A stretch of 27,757 bases of DNA from Minisyncoccota bacterium (lineage in GTDB: Bacteria; Patescibacteriota; Minisyncoccia; Minisyncoccales; CG1-02-41-26): assembly GCA_028712605.1 (NCBI GenBank), contig JAQTPV010000007.1, forward strand, positions 1 through 27,757, read 5' to 3'. This document shows positions 6,057 through 13,884 of this stretch, one piece after another. The translations under genes were made by a program, and so were the position numbers. A model generated the notes under the pieces. It was not told where the DNA came from, did no database searches, and saw only the letters and a list, made by a program, of their open reading frames with translations. Within the stretch, counting starts at the first letter, position 1. Each line of letters opens with the position of its first letter.

Positions 6057-7807
6057 CTTCGGACCTTAGGGAAAAGTATCTAAAGTTTTTTGAGGACAAG
6101 GGGCACAAGAGAATTCCTTCAGCCCCCTTGATTCCAGAACACGATCCAACGGTTTTATTTACCACAGCTGGTATGCACCCACTGGTACCTTTTTTATTGG
6201 GAGAGAAACATCCTTTGGGTACTCGGCTTTGTAGCAGTCAAAAGTGTATCCGAACGGGCGACATTGACGATGTGGGCGATGCTACGCACTTAACTTTTTT
6301 TGAAATGTTGGGTAATTGGTCATTAGGCGATTATTTTAAGAAAGAAGCGATTGAATGGAGTTTTGAGTTTCTAACCAAAGAATTGGGCGTCCCAAAAGAA
6401 AGGCTTGCCTTTTCAGTTTTTGAGGGAGATAAGGAGAATAATATTCTAAAAGATGAAGAAGCAGCTGATATTTGGAAGAATTTGGGTGTATCCGAAAAGA
6501 GAATCACTTACCTTGGAAGAAGTGACAATTGGTGGGGCCCTGCTGGTAAAACCGGTCCATGTGGGCCAGATACGGAGATGTTTTATTGGGCAGGCCCAGA
6601 GCCGGCTAAAGACCGATTTGACCCAAACGATACAAGGTGGGTTGAGATTTGGAATGATGTTTTTATGCAGTATAATAAGGCTTCAGACGGTTGCTTCGAG
6701 CCACTGACTAAAAAGAACGTTGATACTGGAATGGGCCTGGAGAGAATGGCAGCCTTATTGCAAGGCAAGGATAATGTTTATGATACTGAATTATTTCTTC
6801 CAATTTTAGAAAAAATTAGCCAGCTTTCTGGTAAGGCCTATCAAGACGATGCAAAATCCTTTCGCATCATTGCTGATCATCTAAGGGCAAGTATTTTTAT
6901 TTTGGCTGATGGTCTAGCCCCTTCTAATACAGAGAGGGGATATGTTTTAAGACGTCTTATCAGAAGGGCTATTAGGTACGGCCGACTCTTAGGTATTGAA
7001 AAAGAATTTACTGTAAAAATCGCTCAAAGAATGCAAAAGATTTATGAAGATGCTTATCCGGAATTAATCCAGTATCAAGAATTTATTTTTGAGGAGTTAT
7101 CTAAGGAAGAAGAAAAATTCGGGCGGACACTTAACAGGGGATTAAAAGAATTTGATAAATCAGTGAGGAGCAATATTTCAGGGCCAGAAGCCTTTAATCT
7201 GTATCAGAGCTATGGTTTTCCGGTGGAAATGACCATTGAGTTAGCTAAGGAGAGGGGAAAAAATGTTGATGAAGCGGCTTTTAAAGAAGAGCTCCAAAGA
7301 CACCAAGCGCTTTCTCGTACTGCTTCGGCTGGTCAATTTAAGTCTGGGTTGGCCGACAATTCAGAGCAAACTACTAGGTATCACACGGCCACCCATTTAT
7401 TATTAGCCGCCTTAAGAGAGGTTTTGGGTGATGAGGTTATCCAAAAAGGCAGCAATATTACAGCCGAAAGAATTAGGTTTGATTTTTCTTTTAACCGTAA
7501 GATAACCGCTGAAGAAATCAAAAAAGTAGAGGATTTGGTTAATGAAAAGATTCAAGCTAGTTTGCCAGTGGTTTGCGAAGAAATGGAAACAGGGCAAGCC
7601 AAAGAACGAGGAGCGATGGGTGTATTCGGCCATAAATACGGCGATCGGGTAAAGGTTTATACCATTAAGCAGGGAGAAAATATTTGTTCTCAAGAAATTT
7701 GTGCGGGGCCGCATGTTCAGAATACAAGAGAATTGGGTGAATTTAAAATAATAAAAGAAGAAGCCTCTTCAGCTGGCATTCGGCGTATTAAGGCAACCCT
7801 TACTTAG
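6050..7807 (+). CDS. alaS: Alanyl-tRNA synthetase lacking the C-terminal domain
   Basis: Charges tRNA-Ala and edits mischarged serine or glycine. The catalytic core occupies about 1-240 (FFEMLGNWSLGDYF; class II motif 3 in DTGMGLERMAALLQG), followed by the tRNA-recognition helical region to about 400. The editing (SAD) domain follows, with zinc ligands His445 and His449 (HTATH) and Cys551-His555 (CAGPH, matching the family CGGTH). The protein ends about 30 residues after this motif at residue 585; E. coli AlaRS has 876, so the DHHA1 and C-Ala domains that help dimerisation and tRNA elbow binding are absent. The reading frame continues cleanly to a TAG with no trace of the missing part downstream, so this looks like a naturally short form rather than a frameshift. 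Confidence 0.95.
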   Translation: MLASDLREKYLKFFEDKGHKRIPSAPLIPEHDPTVLFTTAGMHPLVPFLLGEKHPLGTRLCSSQKCIRTGDIDDVGDATHLTFFEMLGNWSLGDYFKKEAIEWSFEFLTKELGVPKERLAFSVFEGDKENNILKDEEAADIWKNLGVSEKRITYLGRSDNWWGPAGKTGPCGPDTEMFYWAGPEPAKDRFDPNDTRWVEIWNDVFMQYNKASDGCFEPLTKKNVDTGMGLERMAALLQGKDNVYDTELFLPILEKISQLSGKAYQDDAKSFRIIADHLRASIFILADGLAPSNTERGYVLRRLIRRAIRYGRLLGIEKEFTVKIAQRMQKIYEDAYPELIQYQEFIFEELSKEEEKFGRTLNRGLKEFDKSVRSNISGPEAFNLYQSYGFPVEMTIELAKERGKNVDEAAFKEELQRHQALSRTASAGQFKSGLADNSEQTTRYHTATHLLLAALREVLGDEVIQKGSNITAERIRFDFSFNRKITAEEIKKVEDLVNEKIQASLPVVCEEMETGQAKERGAMGVFGHKYGDRVKVYTIKQGENICSQEICAGPHVQNTRELGEFKIIKEEASSAGIRRIKATLT

Positions 7808-7853
7808 GTAGCTTTTCCACACTTTTGGGGGATGGCTATAACCTATCTTTTCT

Positions 7854-7862
7854 TGCTATAAT
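7854..7862 (+). promoter_or_regulatory. Extended -10 promoter for the FtsA-like gene
   Basis: TGC-TATAAT ends 23 nt upstream of the ATG at 7886 in the 78-bp gap after alaS. No -35 match at 17 bp; the leader of about 17 nt is AT-rich with no Shine-Dalgarno sequence. Confidence 0.55.
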
Positions 7863-7885
7863 AACTCATCATCATTAATTAAAAA

Positions 7886-9052
7886 ATGAATTTTTGGAGT
7901 TCAAAACAAAAGGAATCCTTATTACTTGATTTCGGTTCAGGCTCTGTTAAGGGATGTATTTTTGAGAGAGATAAGGGTGGCAATAATATTGTTAAAGATT
8001 TAGCTGTTGCCAAACTTGATAAATACGGCGTCTTTAATGGCCATTTAGCTAAGACGAAAGCCAAACAATCCAAGAGATTAATCATTCAGGATTTTGATTC
8101 AGAGGTTATCAGGGCTGCCACTGAACGGGTGATGGGTCAGCTTGGCCTGAAAAATATTGATAAAGTTAATACTTTAATTAGCTTACCAGCCGATTGCTTA
8201 AAGGCCAGAGTGGTGAAAGTGAGTGTGGGAAGGGGAGTTGAAGCTAAGAGAATAAATGGAAAAGAGGCCAAAGCTATCTTTCAAGCTATTTTTGAAGAGG
8301 CCAAAGCTAAGATCGTAGCCGAATTTGAGTCGGTTGCTCAAGTTTACGGCCTTAAGTTTTTAAGGGCCAGAGTGTTGGCTATTCAAATCTCTGGCTATAA
8401 TGTTCCTACTATTATTGGTTTTCGTGGTAAGGTTTTTGACGTTCAGGTCTTAATCGTTTTTTGTTTAAGAACTAAATGGTTTCAGTTTAAGCAAATTTTA
8501 GAACCTTTTAAACCGAAGCAGATGCATATTTTCCATGAGGCTGAAGGGTTGATTAAATGTCCCAAGATTGTTAAAGAACAGAATGTTATTTTAGCTGATA
8601 TAGGGCACCTTTTTACTAAATTCTTTATTTTCAGAGGTAAAAATTTAGAGACTACGGGGGAGTGGCCACAAGGTAGTTACGATTTATCTTTAGCCTTGCA
8701 GGCTAAATTGAAAATGAGCGAAGGCGAGGCTCAAGAGATTATGTCCAATCTAACCAAAGGCGCCTTAACACCCAAAATCACAGAAAGGATTAATAAAATT
8801 TTAGCCCCAGTGGCTGATATTTGGTGGGGCAGAATGAAAACCATGTCCATGCAGTCTGGTCTCAATACGGCTCCAGTGGTTATATTGGGTGGGGGGAGTT
8901 TTTCGCCCTGTTTTTTGCAGCAGGCTCCAGCAGCTGGTTTTTCAGCCCGGGTGTTAGATATTAAACAATTGTCTCTGATTAATTCAAGCGGGACAAGTTT
9001 GTCGCCAGCCGAGGCTGGGACTTTAGTATTAACTTTTAGTGAATCCCATTAG
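7886..9052 (+). CDS. FtsA/PilM-like actin-fold protein
   Basis: The product resembles the FtsA/PilM branch of the actin-like ATPase superfamily. Visible nucleotide-binding elements are phosphate-1 (LLLDFGSGSVKGCIFE, from about residue 13), phosphate-2 (ILADIGHLFTKFFIF, about residue 233) and the adenosine motif (VVILGGGSFSPCF, about residue 331). Between them a FtsA-type inserted 1C/SHS2 region is suggested by residues about 155-200 (ARVLAIQISGYNVP...GKVFDVQVLIVF). Length 388 fits. FtsA links FtsZ to the membrane; PilM binds the cytoplasmic tail of PilN. No C-terminal amphipathic membrane helix like that of FtsA is evident. It is followed after 21 bp by a bitopic membrane protein with a long cytoplasmic N-terminal tail, which suggests the pair acts together at the membrane. 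Confidence 0.75.
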   Translation: MNFWSSKQKESLLLDFGSGSVKGCIFERDKGGNNIVKDLAVAKLDKYGVFNGHLAKTKAKQSKRLIIQDFDSEVIRAATERVMGQLGLKNIDKVNTLISLPADCLKARVVKVSVGRGVEAKRINGKEAKAIFQAIFEEAKAKIVAEFESVAQVYGLKFLRARVLAIQISGYNVPTIIGFRGKVFDVQVLIVFCLRTKWFQFKQILEPFKPKQMHIFHEAEGLIKCPKIVKEQNVILADIGHLFTKFFIFRGKNLETTGEWPQGSYDLSLALQAKLKMSEGEAQEIMSNLTKGALTPKITERINKILAPVADIWWGRMKTMSMQSGLNTAPVVILGGGSFSPCFLQQAPAAGFSARVLDIKQLSLINSSGTSLSPAEAGTLVLTFSESH

Positions 9053-9073
9053 ATAAATTATTAATTTTTTAAT

Positions 9074-10345
9074 ATGGTTAAAAAGGTTATAGACGTTATC
9101 TCTCTGGAGAATAAAAAAGCCAGCCCATCAAGGGGCAATATGGTGGTGGAGGCCGTCCCTCAAAATATTAAACCAAAACCGCCTAAATTCTGGCGGAGGC
9201 TTTTAATTATTTTTTCCATCCTTTTGTTTTGCGGGGCTGCGGTAGCCGGTATTTCAATATTTAAATCTAAATTAAATTTATCCTTATTTCTAAAGCAAGA
9301 GAATACTGAAATTATCCAGGATTTGAAGGTAGATGGTTTAGCCCAAACCTCCGATTTTGATAGAAAGGTTGTCCAGGGGAAAGTTTTTAACGCCCAAAAA
9401 AGTTTAGAAATCAACCAAAAAGCCACTGGTCAGGACGAGAAAGGTTCCAAAGCCAGAGGCGTTATTCGGGTATTTAATAAAAGAAACCCGCCAGCAGCCA
9501 AGGCCTTAGTGGCCCAAACAAGATTTTTATCTTCTGATGGTAAAACATTTAAGGCTCTTAAAAAAATTGAATTACCAGCAGCCACCTTAGAGAACGGTAA
9601 GCTTACCCCAGGCTTTTTGGATGTTGAGGTGGAGGCCCAGGAAACAGGGGAGCAATATAATATTGGCCCCTCTACGTTCTCGGTCCCTGGTTTGGTTGGC
9701 TCGGCTTTGTACTACGATCTTTGGGGTGAATCAACCGCTAAAATGGAAGGAGGCTCCTTAAAGACGGTTCAAAAGGTAACCGTTGAAGATTTGGAAAATG
9801 CCAAGGCCACTTTGGAGGCTCAATTAGAGGAAGAACTTAAAAAGGATTTGCGCTCTCAGGCAGGTCAAGATTTTTGGATTGAGGATAAGGCAGTTTTAAT
9901 TGATAATCCTGAAATTATTTGTGAAAAGAAAGAAGGAGATATTGTTGGGGAATTTAAATGCCAAGGCAAATCAGGGGCGAAGAGTCTGGCTATTAAAACC
10001 TCGGCCCTGAAGGATTTTGCTTATCATATTCTTTCTAACCAAATACCGCCTACAACCAACTTTAGGATGGAAACCGTTAGCTTGTCCTTAACTCCAGAAA
10101 ACGTTGACTTTGCTTCTAATCTAATGGACATTGAAGTGAAAATCGGTTCCAAGGTTTACCAGAATATTGATAAAGATAAATTAATAGCAGAGGTCGTGGG
10201 CAAGTCGCAGGATGATATAGAGCAGATGATCCTACAGCGTTATCAGCAAGTAGAAAAGATTGATTTTGCCTTTTGGCCCTTTTGGGTTAAGCGGTGCCCA
10301 ACCAATTCGCAAAGGGTTAATATCGGTTTTCAATTTTCTGACTAA
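9074..10345 (+). CDS. Membrane-anchored baseplate-J-like protein
   Basis: A 41-residue cytoplasmic N-terminus (starting MVKKVIDVISLENKKAS) is followed by one membrane helix (about 42-63, LLIIFSILLFCGAAVAGISIF) and a large exported region. Residues about 120-230 contain a beta-rich segment with A-x-TRFLSSDGKTFKALK and LDVEVEAQETGEQYNIGPSTFSVPG, the pattern annotated in CPR genomes as baseplate J/gp47-like. A coiled-coil-like charged helix (about 238-262, VEDLENAKATLEAQLEEELKKDL) and a beta/alpha C-terminal half follow. No phage genes are nearby, so a phage tail role is unlikely; the fold is probably reused in an envelope structure. The preceding FtsA/PilM-like gene is only 21 bp away. Identification of the J-like region rests on recall of the pattern. 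Confidence 0.6.
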   Translation: MVKKVIDVISLENKKASPSRGNMVVEAVPQNIKPKPPKFWRRLLIIFSILLFCGAAVAGISIFKSKLNLSLFLKQENTEIIQDLKVDGLAQTSDFDRKVVQGKVFNAQKSLEINQKATGQDEKGSKARGVIRVFNKRNPPAAKALVAQTRFLSSDGKTFKALKKIELPAATLENGKLTPGFLDVEVEAQETGEQYNIGPSTFSVPGLVGSALYYDLWGESTAKMEGGSLKTVQKVTVEDLENAKATLEAQLEEELKKDLRSQAGQDFWIEDKAVLIDNPEIICEKKEGDIVGEFKCQGKSGAKSLAIKTSALKDFAYHILSNQIPPTTNFRMETVSLSLTPENVDFASNLMDIEVKIGSKVYQNIDKDKLIAEVVGKSQDDIEQMILQRYQQVEKIDFAFWPFWVKRCPTNSQRVNIGFQFSD

Positions 10346-10365
10346 CTAAAGCCCGTAAAAAGCCC

Positions 10366-10394
10366 TTGACCTTTTTTAAGAAGTTTGCTATTTT
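10366..10394 (+). promoter_or_regulatory. Sigma-70 type promoter of the infA-ribosomal operon
   Basis: TTGACC, a 17-bp spacer and TATTTT preceded by TG-C give a good -35/extended -10 promoter. The -10 box ends 20 nt before the infA ATG, predicting a leader of about 14 nt without a Shine-Dalgarno sequence. It probably drives the block from infA onward. Confidence 0.65.
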
Positions 10395-10414
10395 AATAGA
10401 TATCGCACTAATAG

Positions 10415-10630
10415 ATGAAAAAAGACTCTCCTAAGGAAAAAGGACAAATTGTAGAGGCCTTGCCGAGCCTTTTGTTTAGGGTGAAACTGGATAATGGGCA
10501 CGAAATATTGGCCCATTTAGCCGGTAAGCTCAAAATGAATAGGATTAAGGTTTTGCCTGGGGATAAGGTTTTAGTGGAACTAACGCCTTACGACGAGAGA
10601 AGGGGCATTATTACATATAGATTAAAGTAA
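10415..10630 (+). CDS. infA: Translation initiation factor IF-1
   Basis: IF-1 binds the ribosomal A site during initiation. The 71-residue product is a single OB fold with family motifs: KGQIVEALPSLLFRVKLDNGHEILAHLAGKL and the C-terminal GDKVLVELTPYDERRGIITYR. Length is normal. It opens the translation/transcription block, as infA-rpmJ-rpsM commonly do, but the usual upstream secY, adk and map genes are replaced here by the FtsA-like pair. Confidence 0.97.
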   Translation: MKKDSPKEKGQIVEALPSLLFRVKLDNGHEILAHLAGKLKMNRIKVLPGDKVLVELTPYDERRGIITYRLK

Positions 10631-10684
10631 AATAGCTTTTGATTAGACTACAAGAGATTTAAGGTCTTTTTTTGTTGGTGATTT

Positions 10685-10804
10685 ATGAAAGTCAGGCCTT
10701 CAGTGAAAAAAATTTGTAATCATTGTAAGATAGTCCGCCGCAAGGGGCGTATTTATGTTATCTGTGATACCAACCCCAAGCATAAACAGCGCCAGGGGGC
10801 CTAA
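10685..10804 (+). CDS. rpmJ: Large ribosomal subunit protein bL36
   Basis: This 39-residue protein begins MKVRPSVKKICNHCKIVRRK and ends with KHKQRQGA. It carries the zinc-binding set Cys11, Cys14, Cys27 and His33, so it is the zinc (C+) form of bL36. It sits in its standard place between infA (54 bp upstream) and rpsM (17 bp downstream). Confidence 0.96.
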   Translation: MKVRPSVKKICNHCKIVRRKGRIYVICDTNPKHKQRQGA

Positions 10805-10821
10805 ATTATTTATATAATCAT

Positions 10822-11211
10822 ATGCTTAGAATCGCAGGAATTAATATTCCAGATAATAAACAAATAATGATAGCCCTGACTTATATTTATGGTATCGGGC
10901 GTCCCTTGGCGGGAACGATTTTAGCTCAAACGCAAATTAATCCAATGAAAAAGGCTAAAGATTTGACTGAGAAAGAGGTGGCCGAATTAAGAAAAATAAT
11001 TGAAAGCAGTCATAGGATTGAGGGCGACTTACGAAGAGAAACGGTAGCCAATATTAAAAGGTTAAAAGAAATTAGGTGCTGGAGAGGATCGCGCCACGCC
11101 AAAGGCCTGCCAGTTAGAGGCCAGAAGACCAAAAAGAATTCCAGAACCGTTAGGGGTAATGTGAGGAAAACTGTTGGCTCGGGCAGGAAGGCGGCACCAT
11201 CTCCAAAATAA
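10822..11211 (+). CDS. rpsM: Small ribosomal subunit protein uS13
   Basis: uS13 sits in the 30S head and contacts the 50S subunit and P-site tRNA. The 129-residue protein starts LRIAGINIPDNKQ and shows the TYIYGIG helix-two-turn-helix region, the RRE...IKRLKEI segment and the C-terminal tail motif CWRGSRHAKGLPVRGQKTKKNSRT. Length and position after rpmJ are normal. Confidence 0.97.
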   Translation: MLRIAGINIPDNKQIMIALTYIYGIGRPLAGTILAQTQINPMKKAKDLTEKEVAELRKIIESSHRIEGDLRRETVANIKRLKEIRCWRGSRHAKGLPVRGQKTKKNSRTVRGNVRKTVGSGRKAAPSPK

Positions 11212-11229
11212 TAAATAAGCATAAACCCC

Positions 11230-11685
11230 ATGGGGAAAAAACGTGTTATTAAAAAAGATGAAAAAGAGCTGATAGCCGAGAGGGAAAAGATTGATAAGAA
11301 TGTAGCTAAAAGCCAAAGTTTTTCGGGTACAGCAAGGGTTTTGGGTAGGGGTAAGATATACGTAAACGCTACCTATAATAATACCATTATCACTTTGACT
11401 GATATGGTGGGCAATGTTTTATTTTGGAAATCGGCAGGCAGCATTGGCTTTAAGGGCACTAAAAAAGGAACCTCGTTTGCTGCTTCTCAAGTAGCCCAAG
11501 CTGTGGTGCAGACTGCTCGTCAACTAAGAATTCAACAAGTAGAAATTTATTTAAAGGGCATTGGCGGAGGCAGGGATTCGGCTTTAAAAACTATTGCCAA
11601 TCAAGGTCTAGAGGTTGAAGCCATTAAGGATGTAACTCCAGTGCCTCACAATGGCTGTCGTCCCAAAAAGCCCAGAAGGGTTTAA
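11230..11685 (+). CDS. rpsK: Small ribosomal subunit protein uS11
   Basis: uS11 lies on the 30S platform. The core (about residues 34-151) has the family motifs YVNATYNNTIITLTD, GGRDSALKTI and the C-terminal HNGCRPKKPRRV. The first 33 residues form a Lys/Glu-rich extension (VIKKDEKELIAEREKID) longer than in most bacteria. It lies 18 bp after rpsM and 11 bp before rpsD, in the usual order. Confidence 0.97.
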   Translation: MGKKRVIKKDEKELIAEREKIDKNVAKSQSFSGTARVLGRGKIYVNATYNNTIITLTDMVGNVLFWKSAGSIGFKGTKKGTSFAASQVAQAVVQTARQLRIQQVEIYLKGIGGGRDSALKTIANQGLEVEAIKDVTPVPHNGCRPKKPRRV

Positions 11686-11696
11686 TTTAATTCATT

Positions 11697-12332
11697 ATGC
11701 CAAGTACTAATGTTTGTAAAATTTGTCGCAGATTAGGTCAGAAAGTGATGCTGAAAGGGGATAAATGCTTGTCTCCAAAATGCACCATGGTTAAAAGACC
11801 TTATGCCCCAGGACCTAAGAAAAAAAGAGGTCGCGGGGGGGCTATGTCTGAATACGGGAAAGAGTTGGCTGAAAAACAAAAATTGCAGAAGTACTATGGC
11901 CTAAGAGAAAAACAGTTTGGCCACTACGTGAAGGGTATTTTACACAGACGTGGTAAAGTGGAAGATGCGACGCTTCTGTTAATCAGACAATTAGAGGGTC
12001 GTTTAGATAATGTTGTTTTTCGATTAGGCATTGCTAAATCTAGGGTGGAGGCTCGCCAGTTAGTGAGCCATAGTCATTTTTTGGTTAATGGTAAGCCCGT
12101 AAATATACCGTCTTTTCAGACTAAAAAAGGCATGGTGATTTCAGTGAAACCGAGTAAAAATCAGAAAATTATTTTTAAAAATTTAAGCGCTACTTGGAAA
12201 AATTTTAATCCGCCATCTTGGCTGAAGCTGGATAAAGAAAAAATGGAAGGTACTATTTTGTCCCAACCGTTAGCTGAGGAAGTGGGTTCTACTGTAGACA
12301 TCACGGCAATTTTTGAGTTTTATTCAAGATAA
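11697..12332 (+). CDS. rpsD: Small ribosomal subunit protein uS4
   Basis: uS4 is a primary 16S rRNA binder and, in many bacteria, an autogenous repressor of its operon. The 211-residue protein is a zinc-containing (C+) form with Cys7, Cys10, Cys24 and Cys29. It shows the QKLQKYYGLREKQF helix, an S4 RNA-binding domain (RLDNVVFRLGIAKSRVEARQLVSHSHFLVNG) and ends in a beta strand motif (DITAIFEFYSR). It is followed by an unusual 174-bp gap with two hairpins before rpoA. Confidence 0.97.
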   Translation: MPSTNVCKICRRLGQKVMLKGDKCLSPKCTMVKRPYAPGPKKKRGRGGAMSEYGKELAEKQKLQKYYGLREKQFGHYVKGILHRRGKVEDATLLLIRQLEGRLDNVVFRLGIAKSRVEARQLVSHSHFLVNGKPVNIPSFQTKKGMVISVKPSKNQKIIFKNLSATWKNFNPPSWLKLDKEKMEGTILSQPLAEEVGSTVDITAIFEFYSR

Positions 12333-12386
12333 TAATCCGTCGGTAAGAGTGGGCCTTAAGGGGCGGCTCAAGCCTATGGAGGATTG

Positions 12387-12436
12387 CCGGACACATAAAT
12401 TTGCGAATTCTCCGCTTCGCAAATTTATGTGTCCGG
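12387..12436. repeat. Perfect 21-bp inverted repeat, 8-nt loop
   Basis: Arms 12387-12407 and 12416-12436 (starting CCGGACACATAAATTTGCG) are perfect reverse complements around TTCTCCGC. There is no T run after it, so it is not a standard intrinsic terminator. It may be a mobile palindromic element or a processing/regulatory hairpin. Confidence 0.85.
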
Positions 12437-12442
12437 TGTAAA

Positions 12443-12498
12443 AGTTCTAAAACTCGTTATTAAAATTTAAGCTAAATTTTAATAATTCGTTCAGGACT
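12443..12498 (+). repeat. AT-rich imperfect inverted repeat before rpoA
   Basis: A perfect 13-bp core (12457-12469 against 12473-12485, 3-nt loop) lies inside a longer imperfect stem whose outer arms read AAGTTCT and AGGACTT. It ends 8 nt before the rpoA ATG, so it would form within the rpoA leader of the message. Confidence 0.7.
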
Positions 12499-12506
12499 TC
12501 TAACGC

Positions 12507-13475
12507 ATGATTCCTTTACCTCAACCACCAAAAATAACTTCCCGATCAGAAAATAGGGCTGTGTTTGAAATTGAAGGACTATACCCTGGCTATGCCGTAA
12601 CGGTCGGCAATTGCTTGAGGAGGGTTTTGCTTTCTTCTTTAGAGGGGGCAGCCATTACTCAAGTAAAAATTAAAGGCGTTTTGCATGAGTTTTCCACGAT
12701 ACCTTCAGTTTTAGAAGATGTTATTATCATCATGCTTAACTTAAAAAAGCTTAGGTTTAAGATGTTCTCTGATCAACCTCAAAATATTTCCCTCACCGTC
12801 AAGGGCGAGAAAGAGGCCCGCGGTAAGGATTTTAAATTAACCTCTGAATTGGAGTTAATTAATCCTGACGCTCACATCGCCACCTTAACCAAGGGCTCAG
12901 CGGAATTAGTCATTGATGCTTTAGTGGAAAGAGGAGTTGGCTATGAGCCTATTGAAAAAAGAGAAATAAAAAAGTCCGAGGTTGGCGTTTTACCTTTGGA
13001 TGCTATCTACACACCAGTTAAAAAGGTTAGTTTAACAACGGAGGATATGAGGGTAGGGAAAAGGACTGATTTTGGGCTTTTGAAAGTGGATCTTGAAACT
13101 GATGGCACCATGACCCCCGAGGAGGCTTTTACGAAAGCCACTAATATTTTAGTTCAACATTTTACCTTAATAGAATCGGCTTTTGCTGAAAAGCCAAAGA
13201 CTGAAAAGGCTGCCAGCAAAAAGGCTGCAGATCAAAGCGAAGAGTCCGGAGAAGAGGAGGCTCAAGAGGAGGTTAAAAAAACCAAGGTAGAAGATTTAAA
13301 AATTTCTGAAAGGACTAAAAATGCTTTGCTTAAAAATAGCTTAAAAACAGTTAGTGGGGTTATGAGAAAGTCCGAAAAAGATTTGGCGGAATTGGAGGGC
13401 ATGGGCGATAAGGCCATAGTTGAGATTAAGAAAGCCCTCAAAAAACTAGGAGTTAGCCTAAGGGAAACAGAATAA
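12507..13475 (+). CDS. rpoA: DNA-directed RNA polymerase subunit alpha
   Basis: The alpha subunit dimerises to nucleate RNA polymerase assembly. The N-terminal domain (about 1-228) has the family motif PGYAVTVGNCLRRVLLSSLEGAA and the VERGVGYEP segment. Residues about 229-260 form an unusually charged linker (Lys/Ala then Glu-rich), and 261-322 are the C-terminal domain with helix-hairpin-helix-like motifs (LKISERTKNALLKNSLKTV and LEGMGDKAIVEIKKALKKLG) that contacts DNA and activators. Length 322 is normal. It is 2 bp from rplQ, and its own leader contains a strong hairpin. Confidence 0.98.
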   Translation: MIPLPQPPKITSRSENRAVFEIEGLYPGYAVTVGNCLRRVLLSSLEGAAITQVKIKGVLHEFSTIPSVLEDVIIIMLNLKKLRFKMFSDQPQNISLTVKGEKEARGKDFKLTSELELINPDAHIATLTKGSAELVIDALVERGVGYEPIEKREIKKSEVGVLPLDAIYTPVKKVSLTTEDMRVGKRTDFGLLKVDLETDGTMTPEEAFTKATNILVQHFTLIESAFAEKPKTEKAASKKAADQSEESGEEEAQEEVKKTKVEDLKISERTKNALLKNSLKTVSGVMRKSEKDLAELEGMGDKAIVEIKKALKKLGVSLRETE

Positions 13476-13477
13476 CC

Positions 13478-13876
13478 ATGAATAAACAGAAACAAGGGAA
13501 TAAATTCTCCAGAAAAAGCGGCCCCAGGAAGGCTTTGATGAAAACTTGGGTTGGCTCTTTGTTTTTACGGGAGAGGATTACCACCACTGAGGCTAAGGCT
13601 AAAGAATTCAGGAGATTCGCTGAGCGATTTTTAACGAAGGCTAAAAGAGGCGATTTAACTGCCAGGCGCTATCTTTTGCGTTATTTGCCGCCTCGGATTG
13701 TTAAAAAGTTAATTGAAGAAATAGCCCCTAAGTATCAAACCCGAAATGGTGGTTATACCAGGATTATCAGGCTTGGTGCCAGAAAGAGCGACAACGCTAA
13801 GATGGCCATTATTGAATTAGTGGAGAAGACTGACAAGAAAAAGGTGGTCAAAAAAATATCTAAAGAAAAGAAATAA
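13478..13876 (+). CDS. rplQ: Large ribosomal subunit protein bL17
   Basis: bL17 lies near the peptide exit side of the 50S subunit. The 132-residue product has the family pattern NKFSRKSGPRKALMKTWVGSL, then ITTTEAKAKEFRRFAE and GGYTRIIRLGARKSDNAKMAIIELV, ending in a Lys-rich tail. It directly follows rpoA, the classical arrangement. Confidence 0.96.
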   Translation: MNKQKQGNKFSRKSGPRKALMKTWVGSLFLRERITTTEAKAKEFRRFAERFLTKAKRGDLTARRYLLRYLPPRIVKKLIEEIAPKYQTRNGGYTRIIRLGARKSDNAKMAIIELVEKTDKKKVVKKISKEKK

Positions 13877-13884
13877 TTTTATCT

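Noticed and set aside
6050..7807. Frameshift as the cause of the short AlaRS
   Set aside because: The frame ends cleanly and no frame of the following 78 bp or the next gene continues the AlaRS C-terminal sequence.
10813..10818. TATAAT 3 nt before rpsM as a promoter
   Set aside because: A start site would fall inside the coding sequence; the region is simply AT-rich.
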